Positions 1 to 12,606 of a stretch of DNA of 64,000 nt are shown here, one piece after another. Position 1 is the first letter of the stretch, and every line of letters begins with the position of its first letter. The DNA comes from Tolypocladium sp. Sup5 PDA-1. Lineage: Eukaryota > Ascomycota > Sordariomycetes > Hypocreales > Ophiocordycipitaceae. The stretch lies in assembly GCA_000750105.3 (NCBI GenBank), contig JPHH03000041.1, positions 124,001-188,000 on the forward strand. Reading direction: 5' to 3'. A model generated the notes under the pieces. The model worked only from the letters and a program-made list of their open reading frames with translations, made no database searches and was not told the origin of the DNA. The position numbers and the translations under genes were made by a program.

Positions 1-3000
1 GAGCCCGCAGAGAGCCCGCAGAGGGACGAGTATGCACGCATGCTCATCATCGTCCTCCTCCGCCGGTGGGGCAGCCAGCTCGTCTGCCGGACAGCGACGC
101 CGGGCAGCTCAACGGGTGCTGTCGTTGGGAGAAGGGGCCAGAGTCGATCGATATAGCGCTTCCACGTACCTCACTCGACCAGTGCTGACGCTTTCTGGTC
201 AACGGCCGCGAGCAAGCAGCCGGCCGACGGCGAAGACAATGGGCGTTGCGCACACAAAGAGACAGACAAAGACGCAGACACAATGGACAAGGTAAAAGGA
301 GCAACGACAAAGCTCAAGGGGAGGAGACTGGCGCTGGACAGTTGCAAAAAGTACGAGTACGGAGCAGGTCGCAAAATGGACGAGCATGGACGCCTGTGGC
401 CACCTTCGGGACCCATCCGCCATTAGGCACAGCGCCGGGTCCAACACAAGGCCACCTCTCAGGCAAGGCGAGGCACGGAGGGCAGCCAAAAGCTCCCTGC
501 GCCACAGCCAAAAAGGACAACTGAACACCAGCCAGCGGAACCTGGAAAGCCCCCATCCAATCCATCGCACCGACGCTGTGACAGCCAGTGGCGCCGCTGG
601 TGAAGAGCCAGCGCCTGGCCTGGTCACACAGCGGGCGCTACGGAGACTGGAACCTGGCCTGGTCTGCTGGTTCTGGAGAGCAGCAGCGGCCAACAACCTG
701 GAGCACGCCAATCGGTCGTTGGCGTGGATGGGGATAGATCCCTGTTGCGCAGGTGAGGCACATCTTACTAAACTGTTCTTAGACACCTCCGTTGCAAGTT
801 GCTGAGATTCGGGCCTGCTCTGAGACGCTGGCGGGATGCCGATTCACTAGAAATTCTAGCTTCCTCAACTCCCCCGGCGCCTCTGTCAAAGCCTCCAGAG
901 CCTCGACGCAAAGCTTGTCAATTGCCGTCCAGTTTGACTCACCTTAGGGGCAAGGTTTTTCAGAGTCCCTCGCATGGCCGTGTACACGTCGAACCCACTA
1001 CAGAGGGAGGTTTGCTCGCTCTGCGTGCCAGCATTCGCTTGTTGTTGAGCTCCACTCGCTCGATGTTCTCCATGCATACGACCGCTGTCCAACCGACGTC
1101 AGTCGAGGACCCTGCATGTCCCACTGTCACCAACACAAGAGACGAGACTCGAGCATTCTAGCCCTAACCTATGAGTAATGCCAGACACGCTCGAAATTTT
1201 GCCGCGCCACGGGCCGTTTCTAGTTTCTTCTTCTGAGCCTCCCAGCCTCGCGGAAAGCCGTTGCAGCAGGAAGTGGATGGGGCAGAGCAGGGGTGGACCC
1301 TTTAACTTTGCAGTTCACTTCTATCCAGGTATTGGTAACTACGTATGTACGAATACTTCGCATGCTTTGTAAAGGCCAACGTTACTAGTTTTGATATTTG
1401 CTTTTCGCCACAGGCCATCTCCGATATCAACTTGGATCTCAGTTTGCTTGCTTAACCCTAGAGGTGACGACCAGCATCGGGCCCATCTCCCTCCCTGGTC
1501 GGCGGAACCAATTTGGAGCTGGATGGCGTCACGCAAGAGGGGTCGTGGTCATCCATTGCAGCAGACCGACAGCAAATTGCCAAGCCTAGCCGTCTGTGTA
1601 GATACTGCTTGCGGTAAGAATTGTCTCGCAGCATGCATATGTCGATCAGCATAAGACGATTGGCGACGAGACCGCTTCGGCAGGCAAGCGATTTTGAGAG
1701 GATGTAAGTACGAGTCCCGTGTCAACGAGCTCCATTCAGATCTCTCTTTCAATATCGCACGGCGAATGTTTTGTTCTTGTCTTTCCCTTTCCCTTTTACA
1801 GGAAGTTACAATGTGCCATTCGATTCAGAACACGGTCGTCCCAGACTCTGCTTCCTTCGTATCCCCCTCCCCCTCCTCGATCAACAGCATCGTCATCACT
1901 TACAGGGGAGACTCAAGTTACCAACCCTCATGCATACCAGAGCACTCCTTCATTGGACCGTGGTTGGTTCATAGGCCGCGCTAAGCATGATCAGTTGGGT
2001 GCACGACCGAGGGTCCGGATCCAGACCTCCAGTTGCTATGCTCGTACTTGGGAAAGCACCGAATGGTGTGCATATCGCGAACGAAGCTACCAAGCGATGG
2101 CTGCGTCTGCAGATTGGATCCCCCCCCCCCCCCCAGCAACCTTTATGTACGGACTATGTAATGTACTTCTCAACCGGACCCTCTCGACCTCTCGCCAGCT
2201 CTCCGAAGAGGCATTTTATTAGGGCGTTTTGAAACGATGCACTCCACCAGCACCGAGAGGATCTAACGAGCGCCCCCGCAGGGCACGAGTCCATGACGCT
2301 GCGTCCTCGTTCGTCGTCAAAGTATCGCCGCCGCATGAGATGCGAAGAGGGCCGAATGTACTCGTAGGCTCGCATCTGTACCTGCACCCATGTACGTGCT
2401 ACTACCAGTACCTTGTGCTGCGGTAGGCTGGGACGAGGAAAACAGCATGTGACTTGACGGATAAGGGGCCAGGTTTACAGCCCTACAAACCCAACACGGA
2501 CGACTCCAAATATCTCTGCTCGCTCTGGGATCTGGCTTGAGCCGCAACCTGCGAGTCCTCGCAACAAAGGACGGCTGGCCCTGCCACTGACAACAGCAGG
2601 CTCATCTGCCAATCTGCTTCCTCACCGACTTTTGAATGGCTTGCCCCGAGTGGAGCGGTCGTCGAATTCGGCCGTCGGGCGATGTGGGGTTTGGAGGCAC
2701 AACGTTCCGTCTTGCCGTCCCACCATGTCTTAACACACCCCAAGCCTCGGGGGGGTCTTGGGCACTTGGTAGGTTGATGAGTTGGGGATCCATCGTCACG
2801 AGTCCAGCCGCGCCGCTGGGACCGTCCCGTGGTTGGGCGGCTAAATTTGAATGAGGTTCCAGCGATCGTGTTGGGACCGACTGTGTCTGTTCAGTCTTTC
2901 TTTGTCTGCAGCAACAATCCGGCCCGTCTGTGTTTTGCATGATGAGCAACAAGGCGTCTGGAGTCAGGCAGCAGCTGTATCTGCGTTGGACGAATGGATT

Positions 3001-3854
3001 GCCGGATCAGTTGATCCCGCCGCCACTGGCGTCGCCACCACGATCGGTGGCACTTACACATTTGCACACGTCCAAGGGCACGTACCCCGACAGATGCCAA
3101 CGCACCAGACGTTGGCAGGATTGCTCATCAGCGCGGGGTTGATTCGGCATTGGCCGGCTCTGCGCCAAGCCCCCTCATCTTGCAACTCTAACATGCCTTC
3201 GTCTGGAGAATGAATGAATCAAAGGGAGCGGCTCAGTGAGCTCCGTCTTTGGTGGTGGACAATGACATTATGTCAGCAATGCCATTCTAAGCCGCTCTTG
3301 CGTGTGCCTTAAGTTTTAGATTCTTATCCGTAGTTGCGTCACACTCGCTCGGAGCAGCTCTTGGTGCCTGCATTTCAGACTTTTTACGGACTACACTAAA
3401 CGGTGCTGCAGTTGGGCAGCCAACACTTTCCGTAAGAATTAACAAAAGGCGTCAGAACTCTCTGGAACTCTGTGATTAGCACGGCGGCCTGTTCAACTGC
3501 CAGCGCATGGCCCTGCAAAGTTAAACTGCCCAGACGAGATGTTCAATGTTGTCTCGAAGTTGAAGCTGGCACGTGATGGTCGCGCTATCTTATCAGCCCA
3601 GTCTTGCCATTGCCGGTGCTAGGGGCTACAGTGCTTGCAGGTGCCTGAAAACGGCTACCTGTCGTCACCCACCGGGCAGCTCGCCATGCTCGCCCCACCT
3701 GCCTATCGCGGGGCAGAACTGGAAGGACTGGACTTTTTTTCAGGTCGTCGCGGAAGCCGCATCGTGAGAACAACCGCATCGCGACTTCGGATCAACCGGT
3801 GCCAGCAACTCCTCGCGCGGGCTCATAAATGTCTTGTTTGCGGTGACCTCCAAG
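1..3854. other. Left-edge region with no assignable gene
   Basis: No open frame here has both an ATG start and recognisable protein features; the longer frames are low-complexity or begin at non-ATG codons. Visible items are a run of 15 C at 2120-2134, a 13-bp palindrome CTAGAAATTCTAG at 847-859, a direct duplication of GAGCCCGCAGA at the left edge, and an intron-like pair on the plus strand (donor GTAAGT at 1704, pyrimidine tract and acceptor ending 1801). The last few hundred bases should hold the RPC2 promoter and leader. Confidence 0.5.
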
Positions 3855-6800
3855 ATGCCGTTGGTGGACGACGGCTTCGAGGCCCTTTTGGAGCCTTTCT
3901 ACAACGGCAAGAAGCTCACAGATCCCGTGTCTACCAAGGAGGACAAGTTCCAGCTGTTGCCGGCCTTCCTCAAGGTCAAGGGTGCGTTCTCCCTGCCTCG
4001 TGCGTTCCAGGGATTTTCTCGCTGACATCTCAAAGGCCTTGTGAAACAGTACGCGAAACCTTTTGCTCGAGCCTCGCCTGTCGCGACCGATTGCTAACCA
4101 GACCAAAGGCACATTGACTCATACAACTTCTTCGTCGAGCACGAAATTAAGGACATTGTGCGCACCAATCGCACCATCCGAAGCGATGTGGACAGCAACT
4201 TCTGGCTCGAGTACGTTGGGATCTTGTCATTGTGCCGGATGACAACTAACCGTCGTGTCCAGGTTCACGGATATCCGCGTCGATCGGCCGCGCCGGCAGG
4301 ACTACAACGATGCCAAGTCGCGCAGCGAGGTCACTCCCATGGAGTGCCGGCTGCGTGACATGACCTACGCCGCTCCTATCTTGGTCGACATTGCGTACAT
4401 CCGCGACAAGCAAAAGATCGTTCGAAAGGGCGTGCCCCTCGGGCGCATGCCGGTGATGCTGAAGAGCGCCAAGTGTCGACTTGGCGCCGCGAACAATGCG
4501 CAGATGGAGGCGATGAACGAGTGCCCTCTGGATCCCGGTGGCTACTTCATCATTAACGGCACGGAAAAGGTCATCCTGATTCAGGAGCAGCTCAGCAAGA
4601 ACCGCGTCATTGTTGAGGCCGACGAGAAGAACAATATCATCTCTGCATCCGTCACCAGCTCCACCCACGAACGAAAATCGAAGACGTACGTCACATTGAA
4701 GAAGGACAGGATTCTTCTCACACACAATGTTCTTGTGGAAGGCATTCCCATCGTCATCGTGCTCAAGGCGCTCGGCGGTCTATCCGATTACGAGATCATG
4801 CAGCTGGTGGCCGGCTCGGATGGCAGATATCAGGACGAGTTCCTAATCAACTTTGATGAGGCGACCAAGGTCGGCGTCTTCACACAACACCAAGCCTTGG
4901 AATACATTGGCGCGAGGGTGAAGATGGGCTCGCGACGGGGTCAGTTTGGGCCACAAGTTCGCCGAAACAACGTGGAGGAGGGACTCGACGCCTTGGCCAA
5001 CCTGGTCATTGCGCATGTTCCCATTGAAGGGCTCGACTTCTATCCCAAGGCTATATACGTTGCCATGATGACCAGGCGAGTCCTCATGGCTTCTCAAGAC
5101 TCGAAATTGGTCGACGACCGAGACTTTGTCGGAAACAAGCGACTGGAACTGGCTGGTCAACTTCTCTCGCTACTCTTCGAAGATCTGTTCAAGCGGTTCA
5201 TGGGCGAGGTCAAGATGTCAATCGACAAGTTCCTCAAAAAGAACAACCGCGCGGTCCCTCTCGATGCTGTTCACATGATTAGCAATCACGCCAACAACAT
5301 CGGCCTGGGCATCAACCGCGCCATTCAGACGGGAAACTGGAGTGTGAAGCGTTTCAACATGAACCGGGCAGGTGTCACGCACGTTCTGAGTCGTCTCAGC
5401 TACATCAGCGCACTTGGTATGATGACAAGAATTAGCAGTCAATTTGAGAAGACTCGAAAAGTCTCTGGTCCCCGAGCCCTTCAGCCGTCTCAGTGGGGTA
5501 TGCTGTGCCCTTCTGATACACCTGAGGGTGAGGCTTGCGGTCTCGTCAAGAACCTTGCTCTGATGACCCACATCACCACGAATATTGACGAGGCCCCTAT
5601 TAAGAGATGGATTTTTACACTTGATACCGGTGTCGAGCCCATCAGAAACTTCTCCGGCGCCGAGATGCATCGGGAGGGCTCTTACATCATACACGTCAAC
5701 GGCACGCCTTTTGCGCTGACGAGGTACCCCAAGAGATTCGCGTCGAGGTTTCGTACCATGCGTCGCCGCGGTTGGATCTCGCCCTTTGTCAGCATCAACC
5801 TCAACTCACATTTCAACGCGGTGCATATTGCCACGGACGAGGGTCGGATCTGCCGGCCGTACATTATCGTCAAGAACGGACAGCAAAAGCTCAAGGCAGA
5901 GCACCTCAAGCTCTTGCAGCTGGGAAAAGTCGCATTTGATGACTTTTTGACCAACGGCATCGTTGAATATCTCGATGTGAACGAGGAGCAAGACGCACTC
6001 GTCACCCTCTACGAGCAGCAAGTTACGCAGAGTACGACTCACTTGGAAATCGAGCCCTTCACTCTCCTTGGAGCCGTGGCGGGTCTGATCCCATTCCCAC
6101 ACCACAACCAATCTCCCAGAAATACCTACCAGTGTGCCATGGGTAAGCAAGCTATTGGAGCCATTGCATACAATCAGTTCAACCGAATCGACACCCTCTT
6201 GTACACGTTGGTTTACCCCCAGCGGCCGATGGTCATCACGAAGACTATCGAGCTCATTCATTACGATAAGCTCCCCGCAGGACAAAACGCCACGGTCGTC
6301 GTCATGTCATACTCTGGCTATGATATTGAAGATGCCCTCGTCTTGAACAAGGCCTCGATTGACAGAGGCTTTGGGCGATGCCAAGTCTTCCGAAAGTACA
6401 CCACGGAGCTGCAAAAGTATCCCAACGGCAGGAGAGAACGAATCGGAGATCCTGTAAACGAGATCTCTGGCGGTACAAAGCGCCGTGAAGAGAAATACGA
6501 GGCACTGGATGACGATGGCCTGGCAACTGTCGGATGCAGAGTCAAGTCTGGCGAGGTGATGGTGAAGAAGGAAACGCCTCTGGACCTCACAACGACTGGT
6601 ATTGGGATGGATCGCGGACCTAGCGAGTATCGCGATTCAGCAGTCTCATACCGCATACCCGATCCTGCCTACATCGACAAGGTCATGATTTCTCAAACAG
6701 AAAAGGACACGACCGTGATCAAGGTCCAGACGAGACAGACCCGTCGTCCAGAACTCGGAGACAAGTTCTCCTCTCGTCACGGTCAGAAAGGTGTGGTGGG

Positions 6801-7494
6801 CATCATTGTCGACCAGGAAGACATGCCGTTTGCCGACAACGGGCTTACGCCAGACATTATCATGAACCCCCATGGTTTCCCGTCGCGAATGACGGTCGGC
6901 AAGCTGCTTGAGTGTCTGACCGGAAAGGCGTCGATTCTGGACGGCCGCAAGGACTACGGCTTCGGCGATGCTTTCCGGTCACATCCAGTCGAAGAAATGA
7001 GTCAGGTGTTGCTCGACCATGGCTTCTCATGGGAGGGCAAGGATTATTTCACCTCGGGACTGACGGGAGAGCCGCTGGAAGCTTACATTTTCAACGGCCC
7101 GATTTACTATCAGCGTCTGAAGCACATGGTTCAAGACAAGATGCACTCTCGGTCCAGGGGACCCAGAGCTATCCTGACTCGACAACCGACTGAAGGTCGT
7201 TCCAGGGACGGTGGTCTGCGACTGGGTGAAATGGAGCGTGACTGTTTGATCGCATACGGAGCCTCGCAGCTGCTCCTGGAGCGTCTCATGATCAGCTCGG
7301 ACGGCGTGGAGATTGACATTTGCCAGCAGTGTGGTTTGTTCGGATACCGGGGCTACTGCCACACGTGCAAGAGCACGAGGGAGGTGACCAAGATGTCGAT
7401 GCCGTACGCAGCCAAGCTGCTGGTGCAGGAGCTGATCAGCATGAACGTCGGGGTGCGTCTTCAGCTGGAGGATGAGTTTCCTCACCCGAGCTGA
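3855..7494 (+). CDS. RPC2: DNA-directed RNA polymerase III second-largest subunit (RPC2/Ret1)
   Basis: Second-largest (beta-like) subunit of RNA polymerase III, which transcribes tRNA and 5S rRNA genes in the nucleus. Model: exons 3855-3981, 4036-4048, 4109-4210 and 4263-7494, giving 1157 residues, close to yeast Ret1 (1149). The introns have GT/AG ends, and those at 4049-4108 and 4211-4262 carry CTAAC branch points. Exon 2 is only 13 nt, yet it restores the conserved run LKVKGLVKQHID. The long exon carries Pol III-type motifs: ECRLRDMTY, LDPGGYFIINGTEK, SYSGYDIEDALVLNKASID, GDKFSSRHGQKG (active-site region) and LTRQPTEGRSRDGGLRLGEME, then a C-terminal zinc-binding CQQC...CHTC. The sequence follows Pol III rather than Rpb2 or Rpa135 throughout. 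The ATG at 3855 is the first in frame. The gene converges with RAD57 about 230 bp downstream. Confidence 0.96.
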
Positions 7495-7728
7495 TCAGGC
7501 CTGGAAGACTGATGGACAATGAGGGCATGGGTGGCAGTTTGGGGGTTATGTAATGTATTTAAAGGAACTCATGATGAGTTATTGGGCTACGATGAGCTAC
7601 TTTCTCGTCAGACTGCGTCCAAAGTCCCCTTTCCATCGTGATATATCAGCTCATTCGGTGTACTGGCCGCAGCGAGAGATCATACCAATCAATGTGTGTT
7701 GTCCTCTACCGGCAGAGTCCCGACAGCC

Positions 7729-9114
7729 TTATCCTGGATCATTGGACTTGGTCTTGGTCTTTAGCTTGACAGCCTTGAGTCCTCCCATATTGACCTCAAA
7801 CTCCGTCGCCCCATTCACTCCCTGTCCCGAAGCTCCCACATGCGGCGCAAACACAACCTTCATCCACCGCCTCCAGGACTTGAACGTCGGCGCCGCCGTG
7901 TCCACATCGTCATCCGCGTCCAGCGGCGCAGCAACCCTCTTGGGCCGCCCGTAGACCGGCCGCTTGAAGAGCGCGACGCGACAGGCAATCTGCGTGGACC
8001 AGACGAGGCCCAGGCTGGGCGTCTTGAGGGCGTGGGAGGCGTGCGGATCGTCGCCCCAGCCGGTGAACCAGCGCTGCTGGTGGTCGAGGCGGAGGGCGGG
8101 CGGCGCAGGCGGGCCATCGTCGCCGAAGGAGAAGGGCACGGACGAGGAGGGCGTGCTGGCGAGGGGCCCGGGAAGGGGCATGCTGCGTGAGGCGAGGGGA
8201 CTTTCTTGCGTGCCGCCCGAGATGCTCCTGTGCGGCATAGTGCGTGTCGCTATGGGCGAAGAGAAGCGGTCGGCGACCTGGTTTGCCACCACGACGGCGA
8301 GGTTGTGTCTCCGCGCGAGGTCCCGCAGCAAGGCGCCCAGGCGGACGAGCTCAGCGCTCCTCGCGGCCATGTTAGAGCCGTGGGAGCCCTGGCGCTCAAA
8401 CTCGGCGCGGTAGTTGGCGGCGACGGAGTCGATGATGAGCAGGCCGATGTTGTGCCTTGATATCAGCACCGGCACCTGGTACTCGAGGATGTGGTCCTGG
8501 GACTCGAGATCCGGCGTGACGGTGCTGAGGATGTTGTCGAGGGACGGGCGGTGCGCGGCGTCGAGGCCCTCGAGGCCCGCGAGGGCCGGGCTGGAGGTCA
8601 GCATCTGGGCAAGGCGGCGCGTGGCGAGGCCCGACTCGGTGGAGATGTAGAGGGCATGCTTGCCGGGCCCGCGCGGCGGGGGGAGCTGCACGGCGAGGCA
8701 GAGCGCGAGCAGGAACTGGGTCTTGCCGGTGCCGCTCTCGCCGGCGAACTCGGTGATGCGGCCGAGGGGGACGCCGCCTCCGAGGGCAGCGTCGAGGTCA
8801 GGGTCGAGCGTGCTGATGGCCGAGCATGGCCCGTGATCCTCCTCATCCTTCTTCGCGTCCGCGTCCTCGGCCGCGGGTTCAGTTTCCGGCGGGACGAGGA
8901 GCTTCTCCGGGACAAGGTCGTCGACGAGCGAGGCCTGGATGGCGGCGACGAGGCGCTTGAGGTCGAGCAGCGGGAGGCGCGTCTGCTTGGCGATGTCGGC
9001 GGGGTGCAGGGCGAGGAGGTCAGTGGTGGTGAGGGCCTGCTGCTCGATGGCGGGGAGGAGGGCGGCGAAGGGAGCGACGGGGAAGGAGGGGAGGATGCGG
9101 AGGAGGTCGGTCAT
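7729..9114 (-). CDS. RAD57: DNA repair protein Rad57 (RecA/Rad51 paralog)
   Basis: Single-exon gene for 461 residues. Rad57 pairs with Rad55 and helps load and stabilise Rad51 filaments in homologous recombination. The N-terminus (MTDLLRILPSF...) and the helical segment that follows match fungal Rad57. The RecA core has Walker A GESGTGKT and a Walker B-like LLIIDSVAANYR. A longer linker rich in Ser, Pro and Gly lies between the core and the C-terminal strands (AFKRPVYGRPKRV...), as is common in filamentous fungi. The frame is open further upstream to about 9378 but contains no earlier ATG, so 9114 is the start. The stop is TAA at 7729-7731. Rad51 and Dmc1 are ruled out by the divergent N-terminus and weaker core. 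Confidence 0.9.
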   Translation of the reverse strand: MTDLLRILPSFPVAPFAALLPAIEQQALTTTDLLALHPADIAKQTRLPLLDLKRLVAAIQASLVDDLVPEKLLVPPETEPAAEDADAKKDEEDHGPCSAISTLDPDLDAALGGGVPLGRITEFAGESGTGKTQFLLALCLAVQLPPPRGPGKHALYISTESGLATRRLAQMLTSSPALAGLEGLDAAHRPSLDNILSTVTPDLESQDHILEYQVPVLISRHNIGLLIIDSVAANYRAEFERQGSHGSNMAARSAELVRLGALLRDLARRHNLAVVVANQVADRFSSPIATRTMPHRSISGGTQESPLASRSMPLPGPLASTPSSSVPFSFGDDGPPAPPALRLDHQQRWFTGWGDDPHASHALKTPSLGLVWSTQIACRVALFKRPVYGRPKRVAAPLDADDDVDTAAPTFKSWRRWMKVVFAPHVGASGQGVNGATEFEVNMGGLKAVKLKTKTKSNDPG

Positions 9115-10602
9115 GGGTCCTGGACGGAGGATGGGTGATGCTGGGGGAGGCGTGTAAGATGATAGGACGGATCGAGGATGAAAGTGGCGTCCAGGGTATG
9201 ATGAGTGAGTCGACGGTGGTGCGGAATGTCCTCGGGGCAGTTTGGAGCTGAAGTGAAGGTGAATTGAGCGTAAGGTGCAACGGCCGAATACTGTTGGACG
9301 CGAATGTTGAGGTGAGATATGGATTGATGACTCTGGAGTCGGTGGATTGTCGGAGTCGTTAGGATCTTGGTCATACAACGTGAGCCCACGTGGGCTCGAA
9401 TAGCTCTACCGTAGCATTGATCGAGGCTATAAAAGGTCGGAAAAATAGACAACCCCCCCAAAAATGCCCAATATCGAAGAACTTGCTTAAGAGACCTCCC
9501 CCATTGTAAGTTGTCATGTTGTTCCATCAGGTGGGTTCCCGTGCCACGCATCAACTACCCTACAGCGCACGACTCTGCTCGTGTGGTCGGTGTCGCCAAC
9601 TCACGTGCACAGGCGCATGCGCGCGTGCCTGATCGTCAGCCAAGTCGCAGACCCACCCCTGCAATTGCTTATCCTCCTATTTCTCCGTCCCACCCCTTGC
9701 ACGGCTTCAGCCGTATCGAATACGATAATGCGACAGCACGTTTTACTGCGACTGGCAATTTCGTCGGTTTCTCCTTCCGGCCAAAAACGGGCTGCATCCT
9801 ACGAAGTACAGCCCTATCCTGACTCGACGGCCCTGTTGTTTCCAAAAGGCACAGACGGCGTAGCCGATGAAAACTGCTCAACGCGGTCCTCTCCCTGCAA
9901 GACTGTCTTACACGATGGACCTCTCTGGAGGGATCAGCATGCCGCCCTGTTTACGGAGAAACTCAACGGCAACCGCCGCCAAACAGGGCGAGTCTCACGA
10001 AAGAGCATCACCTCCTGCTGCTGCTACTGTTGCAAGTGCAACCTGCTGCAAGTGCAACAGCACCCTGTGTGACCAGGACCAGGCCATACCTTTAGTGAGG
10101 TTTGGGTGCCTGTGGGCGTCAGGTTGATTTGCTCCATCAAAGGCACAATCTGCCCGGGCGACGCAGGGTAACGAGGGTAATAAGACGCACGTTGGTGGCC
10201 CAGTTAGTTCAGCTCCTGCAAGCCACAGTCGGCGGCCCACCAGTGCCAATTGGCCTCCGGAGCCCGGGAAAGGCCCATCGAAAAGGCTCAATTCAAGCAA
10301 CGGAGCAAACCCGGCCAATCTCATGCGCGTTGCACCGCTAGCTTATGGCTGAGTGGATGCTATATACTGCTTGCTTGACTGCACGGCACGATTCCCAGGT
10401 TCAGTACGGGCCATGGCTGGTGTGCGTGCGCACTCCATCCGTAATAAAACTATACGCGCCGCCTCGCCCTGGCTCAGCCAGGGGGGGTTTCTGCTCTCAC
10501 TTGCTTTTGTCTTTCTTTTTGGATCCTCGCGGCTGTTTCACTCGTTCTTCTGGTGTGGCCGGTTCGTTGGTCAACGAGTCACCGTCCAGAAAACTCTCAG
10601 CC
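9115..10602. promoter_or_regulatory. Divergent intergenic region, RAD57 / surface-protein gene
   Basis: About 1.5 kb between two divergently transcribed genes. No coding frame is convincing. It contains two copies of TGCAAGTGCAA at 10031-10041 and 10047-10057 (part of the dyad TTGCA-N2-TGCAA) and one TACGAAGTAC at 9800-9809, a motif that recurs in other gaps of this window. A pyrimidine-rich leader precedes the ATG at 10603. Confidence 0.45.
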
Positions 10603-12040
10603 ATGAAGGTCCCTGGACTGTTCGCCGCTTTGACGGCTTTGCTGTCGACCGCTGTCGACGCTCGCAACCTGGACTGGCTGCCCGAGGCAACACAATCCGT
10701 GGTTCTGCCCTTGGATGGCATGACCCCCAAGCCGACTCCCCCTCCGGGCATCCACGAACTTGTACGGCGACAGGATGGAGCATCGTCGTACGCGGTGACA
10801 ATGGCCGTTGCGCCAGACAACACCTGCGGCTACATCTCTGGAAACGCCAGCTGGGCTTATACTTGTGGTGCCTTGGCGACATGCGGCTTGGCCCTGTCCC
10901 AGCCGACCCATTCTGGTGTAGTCATTTGCTTTGATGCCAATGGGTCCAACTTCCGCTTTGGATGCGTCGATTATAACGCCTTCTACTCGTCCAGCTCATG
11001 TGACTCTGCCTGTGCCCAGGATACTCTGGTTCTCAAGTGGTATAAAACGCTCTGGTCTTCTTCTCTTCGCATGTCGGATGTAGTAATGGCTAACACCACC
11101 TCATAGTACCAACAACATGAGCAAGTACTGCAACACTATCGCTTTCCCCGGTGGCATTACGGATTACTGGTGCGCCGGCATCAGCGACTCGGTGGTGAAC
11201 AAGGCGTTCACGACCTTCAACGGCGAGACTGATAGCAGGCATTATTCCACCTTTATTAACTCGGGCACATCCACGACACTTCTCAACACGAAGCAAACCG
11301 GCAACAGCAAGGGGGCCGGCCCTACAGCCTCTGCTGCACCTTCGAACACGGCTTCGGCTTCGGCAACCAGCGGCGGTGGCGGTGGCGGTGGCAGCGACGG
11401 CAGCGACGATGGCAACGACAGCAGCGGCGGTAGCAACAAGAGTAAGACCCCGGTTGGAGCCATTGTTGGCGGCGTCGTGGGCGGCGTTGCAGCCATTGGC
11501 ATTGCTGGCATTGCCCTCTTCTTCTTCCTCCGCAACAAGAAGAAGAAGCAGGGGCTGCAGGAGAAGACCGCTAGCCCTCCCATGAACCACACGTCGCCCA
11601 TGCCGCCGCAAGGGCCTCCCCAAAACATGATGCCCGGCCAGCACCAATCCTACTACGATCCCAAGTTCGGAGGCGTGCAGGGCTACCCGCCGCCCAACCA
11701 CCAATACCCCCAAGGCACGCCGCCTCACCAACAATACCCCCAAGGCACGCCGCCTCACCAGCAATACCCCCAAGGCACGCCGCCTCCTGGCGGCTACTAC
11801 GCCGTCTCCAACCCGTCCACCGACCCTCACAACCCGACCTCCCCGGCCGTCTCGCAAGTGACCGACCCGCAGATGACGAGCCCCGGCACCGCCCCGTGGG
11901 GTGGCTACGCCGCGCCGCCTCCCGGCCAGCAGCACCACCAGGAGCCTCCAGCCGGGTTCCAACCCCAGCAGCCCGTTATTCACGAGGCGCCCAGCCAGGC
12001 CTCGGAGAGCCACTGCGGCCAGATGCACGAGCTCGCCTGA
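10603..12040 (+). CDS. Single-pass plasma-membrane protein with Cys-rich ectodomain and Pro/Gln-rich tail
   Basis: Exons 10603-11039 and 11107-12040 encode 456 residues. The intron ends at 11106 and has a GCTAAC branch site. The start gives a signal peptide (MKVPGLFAALTALLSTAVDA). A cysteine-rich extracellular part of about 190 residues follows, then a Ser/Thr/Gly-rich linker, one transmembrane helix (about residues 285-310, VGGVVGGVAAIGIAGIALFF) stopped by RNKKKK, and a cytoplasmic tail rich in Pro, Gln and Tyr. The tail includes three tandem copies of a YPQGTPPHQQ unit. This is the layout of fungal Mid2/WSC-like wall sensors and related single-pass proteins, but I recognise no specific orthologue and no canonical WSC cysteine pattern. 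The function (wall or surface sensing) is inferred from architecture only. Confidence 0.8.
11701..11790 (+). repeat. Three 30-bp in-frame tandem repeats
   Basis: Three nearly identical 30-bp units (each containing CAATACCCCCAAGGCACGCC) encode repeats of a YPQGTPP(H/P) unit in the cytoplasmic tail of the surface protein. The near-identity at DNA level suggests recent duplication. Confidence 0.9.
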
Positions 12041-12606
12041 GCACACGTGCAACGCTGGCTCAAACACAACGATAGGGAGTGGGCAGAGGCGGGAGGCGTT
12101 TTGCTGGGGCGGACTGTTTTACTTGGATTGAGCATTTGACGGCCGGAGTTGGGTTTAGGATTTACACCGTCATTTTCCTTTCAATCTGGAGGCACTCTTG
12201 AGCATTTCATGCGCATTTCTTTTTGGACTGGACAGAGGGACTGGAACGACCGGGCTGATAATCAGTGGGACTAGAACGAAGCGGAAGGGATATTGGATAG
12301 GCACATGTCCGGACCGTTGTCGCCCACAGCGATTTGCTCTTCTTGTACAACTGTTATCTACAACACCCAGAAAAGACAAAATACTTCTGAGACCAGTAGC
12401 TGTTGCTGGACTACTTTGGTGACATGTCATTCACGAAGTTGCAGGACATTTTGGTCAACATAGGTGTTCATGGTCGCATATTCAAAAGACTGCTGTTACA
12501 AGGGTAGGATATCCCAAGATACATTCTCAACAGACACAGTATGCTCAACATCCAACTACACGACATGGCGGGCAGGCCAACAAATCGGTCCAAAGAGCGC
12601 GCCTCT
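12041..12606. other. Convergent 3' intergenic region
   Basis: About 570 bp between the 3' ends of the surface-protein and carnitine acetyltransferase genes. I see no gene or structured element; it should hold both 3' UTRs. Confidence 0.5.

Noticed and set aside
199..786. 195-residue minus-strand frame near the left edge.
   Set aside because: It starts at GTG, has erratic Cys/Leu-rich composition and no recognisable feature.
3855..7494. Assignment of the polymerase gene to Pol II (RPB2) or Pol I (RPA135).
   Set aside because: The N-terminal block LKVKGLVKQHID, the ECRLRDMTY region and the C-terminus follow Pol III Ret1 closely, and the length fits Ret1.
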